The notes beneath the pieces were generated by a model. The model did no database searches. It was not told the DNA's origin and saw only the letters and a list, made by a program, of their open reading frames with translations. 9,804 nucleotides of DNA from DASVAL01 sp035649575 (GTDB taxonomy: Bacteria > Planctomycetota > UBA1135 > UBA2386): contig DASRJH010000107.1 of assembly GCA_035649575.1 (NCBI GenBank), positions 1-9,804 on the forward strand, in the 5' to 3' direction. The position numbers and the translations under genes are program-made. This document shows, in pieces, positions 1-6,204 of this stretch (within the stretch, counting starts at the first letter, position 1; each line of letters opens with the position of its first letter).

Positions 1-1947
1 CTCGTCCTGGATGCGCACGAGCGCGGTGTCCACCTTGCGCAGTTTCAGCGCCTGATAGTACTCCTCGGTCTGCGCCATCGGCGTGCGCAGGTCCAGCTCC
101 CCGCAGATCAGCATCGTCGGTGTCGTCACGTTGCCGACGAGGCGCAGCGGCGAGCGGCGCCAGTGTTCCTCGATGCTCTGCCACGGCAGCTGCTCGAAGT
201 TCGTGTACCAGTAGGGCCCGTCGGTGGTGCCCACGAAGCTGATCCAGTTCGTCACGGGGAACATCGACACCGCGGCGCGGAACCGGTTCGTCGACCCGAC
301 GATCCAGCACGTCAGCACGCCGCCGCCGCTGCCGCCGTAGACGAACAGGTTGTCGGTGTCGACACAGCCCTTCTGGATGACTGCGTCGACGCCCGCCATC
401 AGGTCGTCGTAGTCCTTGCCCGGGTAGGCGTTGTCGATCGCGTTGCCGAAGGCCTTGCCGTAGCCGGTGCTGCCGCGCGGGTTCGTGTAGAGCACGAGGT
501 AACCGTGCGCGGCGTGATTGTGCCGTTCGAAGTCGAAGTTCGCGCCATACATCGCGTGCGGGCCGCCGTGGATCTGCAGGATCAGCGCGTAGCGCTTCTG
601 CGGGTCGAAGTCGGGTGGCTTCACGAGCCAGCCCTGGATGCGCATGTCGTCGGGGCCCTTCCACCAGAGCTCTTCGACTTCACCGAGCTTGCGGCCGTGC
701 AGCACGTCGTCGTGCACGGCGGTGAGACCGGCCGTGCTCTGGCGCGTGCCCAGCGCGACGATGGTGCCGGGTTCGTGCGGCGTCGATCGCGTGCCGACGA
801 TCGTGCCGTCCAGGGCGACCGAACCGAGTTGGAACCACTGCGCGCCGTTCGTGAGTCGCGTGACGGCGCCGTCGAGCGTCGCGCTGCAGAGTTGCACCGA
901 GCCCTGGTCTTCGATCGTGAAGTAGATCTGCTTGCTCTGGAAGTCCCATTGCAGGTTCTGCGGCTGGCGGTCGAGATCGGCCGTGAGCGCGCGCTTGCCG
1001 CTGCCGTCGTTCGCCATGAGCCAGAGCGGTGCGATGCTGTAGGTGTCTTTGTCCTTGTCACGGCTCGTGAACGCGATGAATCGGCCGTCGGGCGAAGGCA
1101 TCGGCGATGAGTCGGGGCCGCGGCGCTCGGTCAGCTGGCGCACGGTGCAGGCGCCGTCGACTTCGACCGCGTAGATCTCGGACTCCTCGACCTCCCAGTC
1201 GGCATCCGCCGTGCGCAGCCCGGAGAAGACGAGCTCCTTGCCGTCGGCGGTCCACTGCGGATTCGTGTGGTCGAAGTCGCCTTTCGTGACCTGGCGCGGC
1301 GTGCCGCCCTGCTCGTCGACGACGAAGAGGTGGCTGTAGCCGGCGGGGCGGTACCCCTGCTGGTCGCGGCGGTAGGCGAGACGCGTGATGATCTTCGGTT
1401 CTTCGGCCCACTTCGCGCCCTTGGGTGCCTTCGGCATCGCGATCGGGAAGCCGTCCTTCTCGGGCACCTGCATCTGGAACGCGATGCGTTTGCCATCGGG
1501 GGACCAGCGCAGGTTGCTCGGCGTCTCGTTGCAGTGCGTCAGCTGCGTGGCCTCGCGCGTCGCGAGCCAGAGCACGAAGACCTGGCTGCCCTTCGGTTCG
1601 CCGTCGGCCGTGTAGCAGATCCGCGTGCCGTCGGGCGACCATTCGGCGCCGCTGCCCTTCTGCAGGAATCGCTGGCGCGAACCGTCGCTCTGCATGATCC
1701 AGAGCTCGCTCTGCATGCGGTCCTCGACCTGGTTCGTCCACTGCCGCGTGTAGACGATCTGCGAGCCGTCGCGCGAGAGCCGCGGACTCGAGACGTTCTC
1801 CCACTCGAGCAAGAGATCGAGGTCGAGCCGGTCCGTGGTCTTCTTGGCGGTGGGGGGCGTGGGCTCTTGCGCTGACAGTTCTCGAAGGGGCAGTGGAACC
1901 AGCGCGACGAGACAGGCGAAGAGGGAACAGGCGTTGAGCGGATGCAT
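1..1947 (-). CDS. Secreted S9 family peptidase (prolyl oligopeptidase / acylaminoacyl-peptidase type), 3' end cut by window edge
   Basis: I translated this frame directly; it has no stop before the left edge, so 649 residues are visible and the C-terminus is missing. The likely role is serine exo- or endo-peptidase cleavage of oligopeptides outside the cytoplasm. Residues 1-26 look like a signal peptide: a hydrophobic stretch, then L-S-A before Q27. Residues about 50-345 hold beta-propeller PD40-type repeats, with S-P-D-G or variants near 59, 104, 149, 233 and 285. Residues about 435-649 are the alpha/beta hydrolase domain. It has HGGP at 460-463, NPRGSTGYG at 489-497, the nucleophile elbow GGSGGG with Ser540, and the acid in GELDLRTP with Asp619. 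The last visible residues, VRIQDE, sit just before where the catalytic His is expected, so the His lies outside the window. The start is ATG at 1947, supported by GGAGGT upstream. It follows the methionine aminopeptidase gene after 67 bp on the same strand. Family assignment is firm; substrate is unknown. Confidence 0.93.
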   Translation of the reverse strand, partial: MHPLNACSLFACLVALVPLPLRELSAQEPTPPTAKKTTDRLDLDLLLEWENVSSPRLSRDGSQIVYTRQWTNQVEDRMQSELWIMQSDGSRQRFLQKGSGAEWSPDGTRICYTADGEPKGSQVFVLWLATREATQLTHCNETPSNLRWSPDGKRIAFQMQVPEKDGFPIAMPKAPKGAKWAEEPKIITRLAYRRDQQGYRPAGYSHLFVVDEQGGTPRQVTKGDFDHTNPQWTADGKELVFSGLRTADADWEVEESEIYAVEVDGACTVRQLTERRGPDSSPMPSPDGRFIAFTSRDKDKDTYSIAPLWLMANDGSGKRALTADLDRQPQNLQWDFQSKQIYFTIEDQGSVQLCSATLDGAVTRLTNGAQWFQLGSVALDGTIVGTRSTPHEPGTIVALGTRQSTAGLTAVHDDVLHGRKLGEVEELWWKGPDDMRIQGWLVKPPDFDPQKRYALILQIHGGPHAMYGANFDFERHNHAAHGYLVLYTNPRGSTGYGKAFGNAIDNAYPGKDYDDLMAGVDAVIQKGCVDTDNLFVYGGSGGGVLTCWIVGSTNRFRAAVSMFPVTNWISFVGTTDGPYWYTNFEQLPWQSIEEHWRRSPLRLVGNVTTPTMLICGELDLRTPMAQTEEYYQALKLRKVDTALVRIQDE

Positions 1948-1951
1948 GGAT

Positions 1952-1957
1952 ACCTCC
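1952..1957 (-). promoter_or_regulatory. Ribosome binding site of the S9 peptidase
   Basis: GGAGGT on the minus strand lies 4 nt before the ATG at 1947. It is a near-consensus Shine-Dalgarno sequence and fixes this start. It also indicates independent translation initiation rather than coupling to the upstream methionine aminopeptidase. Confidence 0.75.
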
Positions 1958-2014
1958 GGGGGGCGTGCATCATGCAGTCTCGCGGCGATCCGTGCGCAGG
2001 AATCGCGCCCGGGC

Positions 2015-2917
2015 TCAGGCCGGCAGCCGGGTGATCACCTCGGCGCCGGTCTCGTGGATGAAGATCGTGTGCTCGAACTGCGCGATGCGGACGCCGGGCC
2101 GCTCGCAGAGCGGCGGGTATTCGTCGAGCAGATCCTTCTTCAGCAGGAGCTTGAGGGCATCCTCTCCCTTCTGCAGCGAGCCGAGCCAGCGCACGAGGTC
2201 GCGCCGCGCGAACGGCAGCCCCTGGGTCGTCTCCATCGCGCGGCCGAGCTCGGCCGGAAGGTTGTCCTTGAGCCGCGTGTCCCGCTTCAGCATGAACACC
2301 TCGGACTTGCCGTCGACGTCGATCATGCCCTTGCCGTCGCTCGCGAACGGCTCGCAGGCGATCGTCATGTTGGGCCGCAGGCGGGCGGCCTTGGTGTCGG
2401 GGTAGTTGGGCACCGACGGCGCGCAGTGGATCGTGAAGCGCGCCACGCCGTGGCCGCAGAGGTTGCGCACCGGCTTGAAGCCCAGCGATTGGATCGTGTC
2501 CTCGACCTGCCGGCCGACCTCGGTCAGCGACGTGCCGGGCCCCATGACGGCGATCGCGTTCTCGAGCGCCATGCGGCTCGCCGCGAGCAACAGCGAGTTC
2601 TCGCCGTCGCGCAGGTCCACGGTCGTCGCGTTGTCCGTCACGTAGCCGTCGACGTGCGTGCCGCAGTCGAGCTTGACGATGTCGCCTGGCTGGATCGTCG
2701 TCGGATCGCCGGGCGGCGAACAGTAGTGCGCCGCTATGTGGTTGCGCGACGTCTGGGCCGGGAAGGCCGGCGACCCACCCATGTCGCGGATCACGGTCTC
2801 GACGGCGCGCTGGATGTCCTCGAGCCTGGCGCCCGGCACGATCATCTTCCGGCCATGCGCGAGTGCGGTCGCGGAGATGACGCCGGATCGGCGCAGCTTG
2901 TCGAGTTCGAGCTTCAC
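2015..2917 (-). CDS. map: Type II methionine aminopeptidase (M24A, archaeal/eukaryotic type)
   Basis: A 300-residue cytosolic metalloprotease predicted to remove the initiator methionine from nascent proteins. All five di-metal ligands of the family are visible: Asp84 (KLDCG), Asp95 (TDNA), His156 (LCGHGV), Glu189 (ACEPF) and Glu282 (QFEHT). The substrate-site histidines His64 (IAAHY) and His164 (TIHC) are also present. Type II features are the NLxGHG...IH...VPNY block, the roughly 60-residue helical insertion between the last two ligands (about 225-275), and a C-terminal YPPLC...AQFEHTI segment that resembles human MetAP2 and archaeal enzymes from memory. The long N-terminal extension of eukaryotic MetAP2 is absent, and length matches archaeal forms (about 295). 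The start is GTG at 2917, which overlaps the kbl stop as GTGA. No Shine-Dalgarno is visible, so translational coupling to kbl is likely. The reading frame stays open far upstream, but that part is an out-of-frame shadow of kbl and tdh. The family is certain; the role in this operon is not. Confidence 0.93.
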   Translation of the reverse strand: MKLELDKLRRSGVISATALAHGRKMIVPGARLEDIQRAVETVIRDMGGSPAFPAQTSRNHIAAHYCSPPGDPTTIQPGDIVKLDCGTHVDGYVTDNATTVDLRDGENSLLLAASRMALENAIAVMGPGTSLTEVGRQVEDTIQSLGFKPVRNLCGHGVARFTIHCAPSVPNYPDTKAARLRPNMTIACEPFASDGKGMIDVDGKSEVFMLKRDTRLKDNLPAELGRAMETTQGLPFARRDLVRWLGSLQKGEDALKLLLKKDLLDEYPPLCERPGVRIAQFEHTIFIHETGAEVITRLPA

Positions 2918-4101
2918 TTGATCACGCCGAGCTGCCTGCCGACCTTGGCGAACGCGGCCACGGCGGTCTCGAGCTGCGGGATCTCGTGCGCAGCGCTGAT
3001 TTGCACGCGGATCCGCGCCTTGCCCTTCGGCACGACCGGGTAGCTGAAGCCGATCACGTAGACGCCTTCCTGCAGCAGGCGCGCTGCCATGTCGACGGCC
3101 AGCTTCGCGTCGCCGAGCATGATCGGGCAGATCGGGTGTTCGCCGGGCACGATCGTGAACCCGGCCTTCGTCATGAGCTCGCGGAAGAACTTCGTGTTCC
3201 TCGCGAGCTTGTCGCGCAGCGCGGTCGTCTTCGAGAGGCGGTCGATGCACGCGATCGTCGCACCCACGATCGAGGGCGCCAGCGTGTTCGAGAACAGGTA
3301 GGGACGGCTGCGATTGCGCAGCAGGTCGATGATCTCCTTCCTGCCCGAAGTGAAGCCGCCCGCCGCGCCGCCGAGCGCCTTGCCGAACGTGCTCGTCGTC
3401 ACGTCGATCCGCTTCTGCACGCCGTGATACTCGGCCGTGCCGCGTCCGGTCGGTCCGAAGAAGCCGGTCGCGTGGCTGTCGTCGACCACGACCATCGACC
3501 TGTACTGCTCGGCGAGCGCGCAGATCTCGGGCAGCTTGGCGACGTAGCCGTCCATCGAGAACACGCCGTCGGTCACGATCATGCGGCTGCGCGCGCTCGA
3601 CGCGGTCTTCAAGTGCTGTTCGAGCTGCTGCATGTCGCCGTTCTCGTAGCGCAAGCGGTTCGCCTTGCTGAGCCGGACGCCGTCGATGATCGAAGCGTGG
3701 TTCAGGCTGTCGCTGATGATTGCGTCCTCTTCGCCCATCAGCGTCTCGAACAGACCGCCGTTCGCGTCGAAGCACGAGCCGTAGAGGATCGTGTCCTCGG
3801 TGCCGAGGAACGCCGAGACCTTCTTCTCGAGCGTCTTGTGCGCATCCTGCGTGCCGCAGATGAAACGCACGCTCGCGAGGCCGAGGCCGCACGTGTCGAC
3901 CATGGCCTTCGCGGCGTTGCGCAGACCGTCGTCGTTCGCGAGACCGAGGTAGTTGTTGGCGCACAGGCACAACACCTGCTTGCCGTTCACGGTGATCAGA
4001 GCGCCTTGCGGGCTCTGCAGGATGCGTTCCTCCTTCCAGAGGCCGGCGGCGCGGATCTCGTCGAGTTCCTTTTGGAAGCGGGCGCGGTCTTGTTCGAACA
4101 T
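2914..4101 (-). CDS. kbl: 2-amino-3-ketobutyrate CoA ligase (glycine C-acetyltransferase)
   Basis: A PLP-dependent enzyme of the alpha-oxoamine synthase family, 395 residues (E. coli Kbl is 398). It cleaves 2-amino-3-ketobutyrate with CoA to glycine and acetyl-CoA, the second step of threonine degradation. Visible landmarks are the N-terminal ANNYLGLA at 48-55, the SVRFICGTQ motif at 77-85, and His135 in NHASIIDG (cofactor ring stacking). Next come Asp207 and His210 in VVVDDSHATG, and the Schiff-base lysine Lys241 in TFGKALGG. These sit three residues before or at the equivalent E. coli positions, so the start at ATG 4101 is well placed. It lies 12 bp after the tdh stop, with no Shine-Dalgarno sequence in that gap. 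It overlaps the downstream methionine aminopeptidase start by 4 bp. Other alpha-oxoamine synthases (KAS-type, BioF, HemA) are possible by fold, but adjacency to tdh and the motifs make Kbl nearly certain. Confidence 0.96.
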   Translation of the reverse strand: MFEQDRARFQKELDEIRAAGLWKEERILQSPQGALITVNGKQVLCLCANNYLGLANDDGLRNAAKAMVDTCGLGLASVRFICGTQDAHKTLEKKVSAFLGTEDTILYGSCFDANGGLFETLMGEEDAIISDSLNHASIIDGVRLSKANRLRYENGDMQQLEQHLKTASSARSRMIVTDGVFSMDGYVAKLPEICALAEQYRSMVVVDDSHATGFFGPTGRGTAEYHGVQKRIDVTTSTFGKALGGAAGGFTSGRKEIIDLLRNRSRPYLFSNTLAPSIVGATIACIDRLSKTTALRDKLARNTKFFRELMTKAGFTIVPGEHPICPIMLGDAKLAVDMAARLLQEGVYVIGFSYPVVPKGKARIRVQISAAHEIPQLETAVAAFAKVGRQLGVIK

Positions 4102-4113
4102 GGCTTGTGCGGA

Positions 4114-5178
4114 TCAGCGGCGGTCGTTCGGGTAGAGCACGACCTTCTGCTCCTGGCCTCTGCCGAAGCGTTCGAGGCCGACGCCGAATTGCTCGAGCGG
4201 CATCTCGGCGGTCACCAGATGCGAGATGTCCATTCCCTGACGCAGCAGGTCGAGCATCTGTTCCCAGGTGCGGAACATCTCGCGGCCGATCACGGCGTGC
4301 ATCGTCAGGCCTTTGAAGATGAAGTTCTTGCTGAATCTCTCGATGCCGACGGTGTCGCCCTTGGGCAGGCCGAGGTTCACGACGTGGCCCGCGGCGCGCG
4401 TCATCGCGATCGCGTTGTTGATGCCGGTCGGGTGGCCCGAGATCTCGAGCGCCACGTCGACGCCGCCACGCGTCGCGTCGACCACGGTCTCGACGGGTGT
4501 GCCGCGCCCGTCTACGACGGTCACGCGGTCCTTCAGGCCGCGGCGCTTCACCCATTCGCGGGCTCGCGTGAGCGCGTGGTCGGCGACGTCGATCACGAAC
4601 ACGTGGCTCGCACCGACGAACGTCGTGACCTCGCCGCACATGGCGCCGATCGGTCCGAAGCCGACGATCGCGACCGTGCGGTCCTTGACCGGCACCTTGA
4701 GCGCCGTGTGCACGGCGTTGCCGAGCGGGTCGAGGATCGCCGCGACCTCGATCGGCAGGTCTTTCGGCAGCTTGACGACGTTGCCGGCCGACACCACGAC
4801 GAACTCGGCGAACGCGCCGTTCAGGTTGATGCCGCGGATGCGAGCCAGCGCGCACGCGTGGAACGCGCCGCTCCGACACGCCGGGCACTCGCCGCAGATC
4901 TCGTGCATCTCCGCGCTCACGTAGGTGCCGAGCGGCAGCTTCGTCTCGTCGACGCCTGCGCCGAGCTTGTCCACGTAGCCGCAGAACTCGTGGCCGAGCG
5001 TGACCGGCGGCTTGATCAGCGAGTTCATCGACGGATCACCGCGACAGATGTGCACGTCGGTGCCGCAGATTCCGGACGCGGCGACGCGCAGCCGCACTTC
5101 CTTCGGACCCGGTTCGGGCACCGGCAGATCGGTGCGCAGCCGGTATTGGCCGGGGGCGGTGAGCTGAACGCCTTTCAT
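4114..5178 (-). CDS. tdh: L-threonine 3-dehydrogenase (zinc, NAD-dependent)
   Basis: A cytosolic medium-chain zinc alcohol dehydrogenase family enzyme of 354 residues that oxidises L-threonine to 2-amino-3-ketobutyrate. With the start at ATG 5178, numbering matches E. coli Tdh at the active site: Cys38, His63 and Glu64 as catalytic zinc ligands, with Thr40 and His43 in GICGTDVH. The structural zinc site is Cys95, Cys98, Cys101 and Cys109. DPLGNAVHT at 150-158 is a strong threonine dehydrogenase signature. The Rossmann glycine motif GFGPIG is at 173-178, and the acidic Asp197 at the end of the next strand favours NAD over NADP. GREMFRTWE in the C-terminal half is also typical. In-frame alternatives are ATG 5187 and GTG 5205, which would add 3 or 9 residues; none has a clear Shine-Dalgarno. 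kbl follows after 12 bp, and the gene order is tdh first, the reverse of E. coli kbl-tdh. Function is highly secure; the exact start is slightly uncertain. Confidence 0.96.
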   Translation of the reverse strand: MKGVQLTAPGQYRLRTDLPVPEPGPKEVRLRVAASGICGTDVHICRGDPSMNSLIKPPVTLGHEFCGYVDKLGAGVDETKLPLGTYVSAEMHEICGECPACRSGAFHACALARIRGINLNGAFAEFVVVSAGNVVKLPKDLPIEVAAILDPLGNAVHTALKVPVKDRTVAIVGFGPIGAMCGEVTTFVGASHVFVIDVADHALTRAREWVKRRGLKDRVTVVDGRGTPVETVVDATRGGVDVALEISGHPTGINNAIAMTRAAGHVVNLGLPKGDTVGIERFSKNFIFKGLTMHAVIGREMFRTWEQMLDLLRQGMDISHLVTAEMPLEQFGVGLERFGRGQEQKVVLYPNDRR

Positions 5179-5252
5179 CGACGCCATGCGAGTCGTTTGC
5201 CGCACGGTGGCGGCCGACGCATTCTGCGGCTAGAACCTGGGTTTGGCCACAG
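5179..5252. promoter_or_regulatory. Divergent intergenic region between tdh and the lipoprotein gene
   Basis: This 74-bp gap separates the start of the leftward tdh operon from the rightward lipoprotein gene, so promoters for both directions must lie here or inside the adjacent 5' ends. I cannot identify a convincing -35/-10 pair or a strong operator palindrome on either strand. The call rests on gene orientation alone. Confidence 0.35.
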
Positions 5253-5657
5253 ATGAGATCGCCGACCCTGTGCACCTTGCTGGCTGCAAGCTACGTTTGT
5301 CTGGGCTGCCACAGTAACCCACCGCCACCTCCGTTGCCGTCCGCGGCGCGTCGGGTGGTCCAACTCGGGCTCTGGCAGGTCTGGGAAGGGCCGACCGCGA
5401 TCGGTTTCGTGCGGCACCTCGAGATCCGCGATCCGACCGGGCCGCTGCCGTTCTACCAGATCGAGGACCCGCAGGGCCGAGTGGTCGGACACGCCACGGA
5501 GCAGGGTCGGTTCAGCCGGCGCGTTCCGTTCCGGGAGAACGAAGAGGATCTCGGCGTCTGGCCGATGGCACGAGGCGTGCAGAAACTCTTCGAGCGAACC
5601 GAGCCGCTGGTGTTGAAGCCCGCGCCGGCCGAGGCCGACGCGCGGCGGGACCGGTAG
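5253..5657 (+). CDS. Small putative lipoprotein of unknown family
   Basis: A 134-residue protein I do not recognise. The N-terminus (Arg2, a hydrophobic stretch to residue 18, then Cys19 after V-C-L-G) resembles a lipoprotein signal peptide. The -3 position is Cys rather than Leu/Val/Ile, so the lipobox is imperfect. A short proline-rich linker (NPPPPPLP) follows, and then a compact domain at about 35-115. Alternating hydrophobic segments such as GFVRHLEIRD, PFYQIEDPQGRVVGH and GRFSRRVPF suggest a small antiparallel beta domain, ending in a short helix (GVQKLFE). This looks like a short surface or periplasmic lipoprotein. The ATG at 5253 has no Shine-Dalgarno, and the next plus-strand gene begins 40 bp after its stop. 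It is supported as a real gene by the signal-like N-terminus, the balanced composition and the lack of any better frame here. Its function is unknown. Confidence 0.7.
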   Translation: MRSPTLCTLLAASYVCLGCHSNPPPPPLPSAARRVVQLGLWQVWEGPTAIGFVRHLEIRDPTGPLPFYQIEDPQGRVVGHATEQGRFSRRVPFRENEEDLGVWPMARGVQKLFERTEPLVLKPAPAEADARRDR

Positions 5658-5697
5658 CGACCTTGCTTCTGCCACGGGGAACCGTAACCGTCTCCGC

Positions 5698-6186
5698 ATG
5701 ACCGCACCCGCACCGCAGCCCTCCCCGCGACCCGTCGCCGACAGCAAGGTCGAGATGACGGAGATCGTCTTTCCGAATGATGGCAACCCGCTCGGCAACG
5801 CGATGGGTGGGCGCGTCATGGCCTGGATCGACATCTGCGCAGCGGTCGCCGCCGGACGCCACGCGCGCACGCCGGTCGTGACGGCGAGCGCCGACCAGAT
5901 CGACTTCCTGAATCCGGTGCCGGTGGGGGCCGTGGTCGTGTTGCTCGCGTCCGTGAACTTCACCGGTCGCACGTCGATGGAGGTCGGCGTGAAGGTCTGG
6001 CAGGAGGATCGGCAGACGGGCACTCGCAAGCACGTCGCGTCGGCCTACCTGACGTTCGTGTCGCTCGATCCCGCGACGAGGCAGCCGCGGGCCGTGTCGC
6101 CCGTGGTGCCGCAGACCGCCGAAGAGAAGCGCCGGTTCGAGGCCGGCAAGCAGCGCCGCGCGCAGCGGCTGGCGACGCGCAAGTAG
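5698..6186 (+). CDS. Acyl-CoA thioesterase, hotdog fold (YciA / cytosolic acyl-CoA hydrolase family)
   Basis: A 162-residue cytosolic enzyme predicted to hydrolyse acyl-CoA to free fatty acid and CoA. The hotdog domain spans about 17-125. The family signature is at 20-45: an M-T-E-I-V-F-P-N-D start, then NPLGNAMGG, with the acidic residue Asp45 in AWID on the central helix. A second typical segment, SADQIDFLNPVPVGAVV, is at 64-80, and the third strand region TSMEVGVKVW is at 92-101. The C-terminal tail (about 141-162) is rich in Lys, Arg and Glu, as often seen in bacterial members. Family members act as dimers of hotdog pairs or hexamers. The ATG at 5698 has only a distant GGGGA (5676-5680, 17 nt away), so initiation is weak or independent of Shine-Dalgarno. 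It lies 40 bp after the lipoprotein gene and converges with the CReg gene. The acyl chain preference cannot be read from sequence. Confidence 0.92.
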   Translation: MTAPAPQPSPRPVADSKVEMTEIVFPNDGNPLGNAMGGRVMAWIDICAAVAAGRHARTPVVTASADQIDFLNPVPVGAVVVLLASVNFTGRTSMEVGVKVWQEDRQTGTRKHVASAYLTFVSLDPATRQPRAVSPVVPQTAEEKRRFEAGKQRRAQRLATRK

Positions 6187-6204
6187 CGTCAGCGCGCCTT
6201 GCGC
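6177..6204. other. Inverted repeat spanning two convergent stop codons
   Basis: GCGCAAG at 6177-6183 and CTTGCGC at 6198-6204 form a perfect 7-bp stem around a 14-nt loop. The loop contains the stop codons of both the thioesterase gene (TAG, plus) and the CReg gene (TGA, minus). There is no T-run on either side, so it is not a canonical intrinsic terminator. It could weakly help bidirectional termination or be a by-product of codon choice. Confidence 0.3.

Noticed and set aside
9..12. The S9 peptidase as a lipoprotein, because of L-F-A-C at residues 9-12
   Set aside because: Coordinates here are residue numbers. The residues after Cys12 are still hydrophobic (LVALV), so this Cys lies inside the signal core; the LSA|QE site after residue 26 fits signal peptidase I better.
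163..3043. Plus-strand open frames of 315 and 402 codons (163-1110 and 1835-3043) opposite the S9 peptidase and map
   Set aside because: Antisense shadows. The S9 and map frames carry complete catalytic motifs, while these translations are low-complexity and match nothing.
2918..4888. The methionine aminopeptidase frame stays open for 657 codons upstream, suggesting a 957-residue fusion
   Set aside because: The upstream part is Arg/His-rich and is an out-of-frame copy of kbl and tdh. The family-length start is the GTG at 2917 overlapping the kbl stop.
2986..5256. A 756-codon open frame on the plus strand opposite kbl and tdh
   Set aside because: The product is dominated by Arg, His, Ala, Asp and Val with no domain signature. 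It is the antisense shadow of two firmly identified genes in GC-rich DNA.
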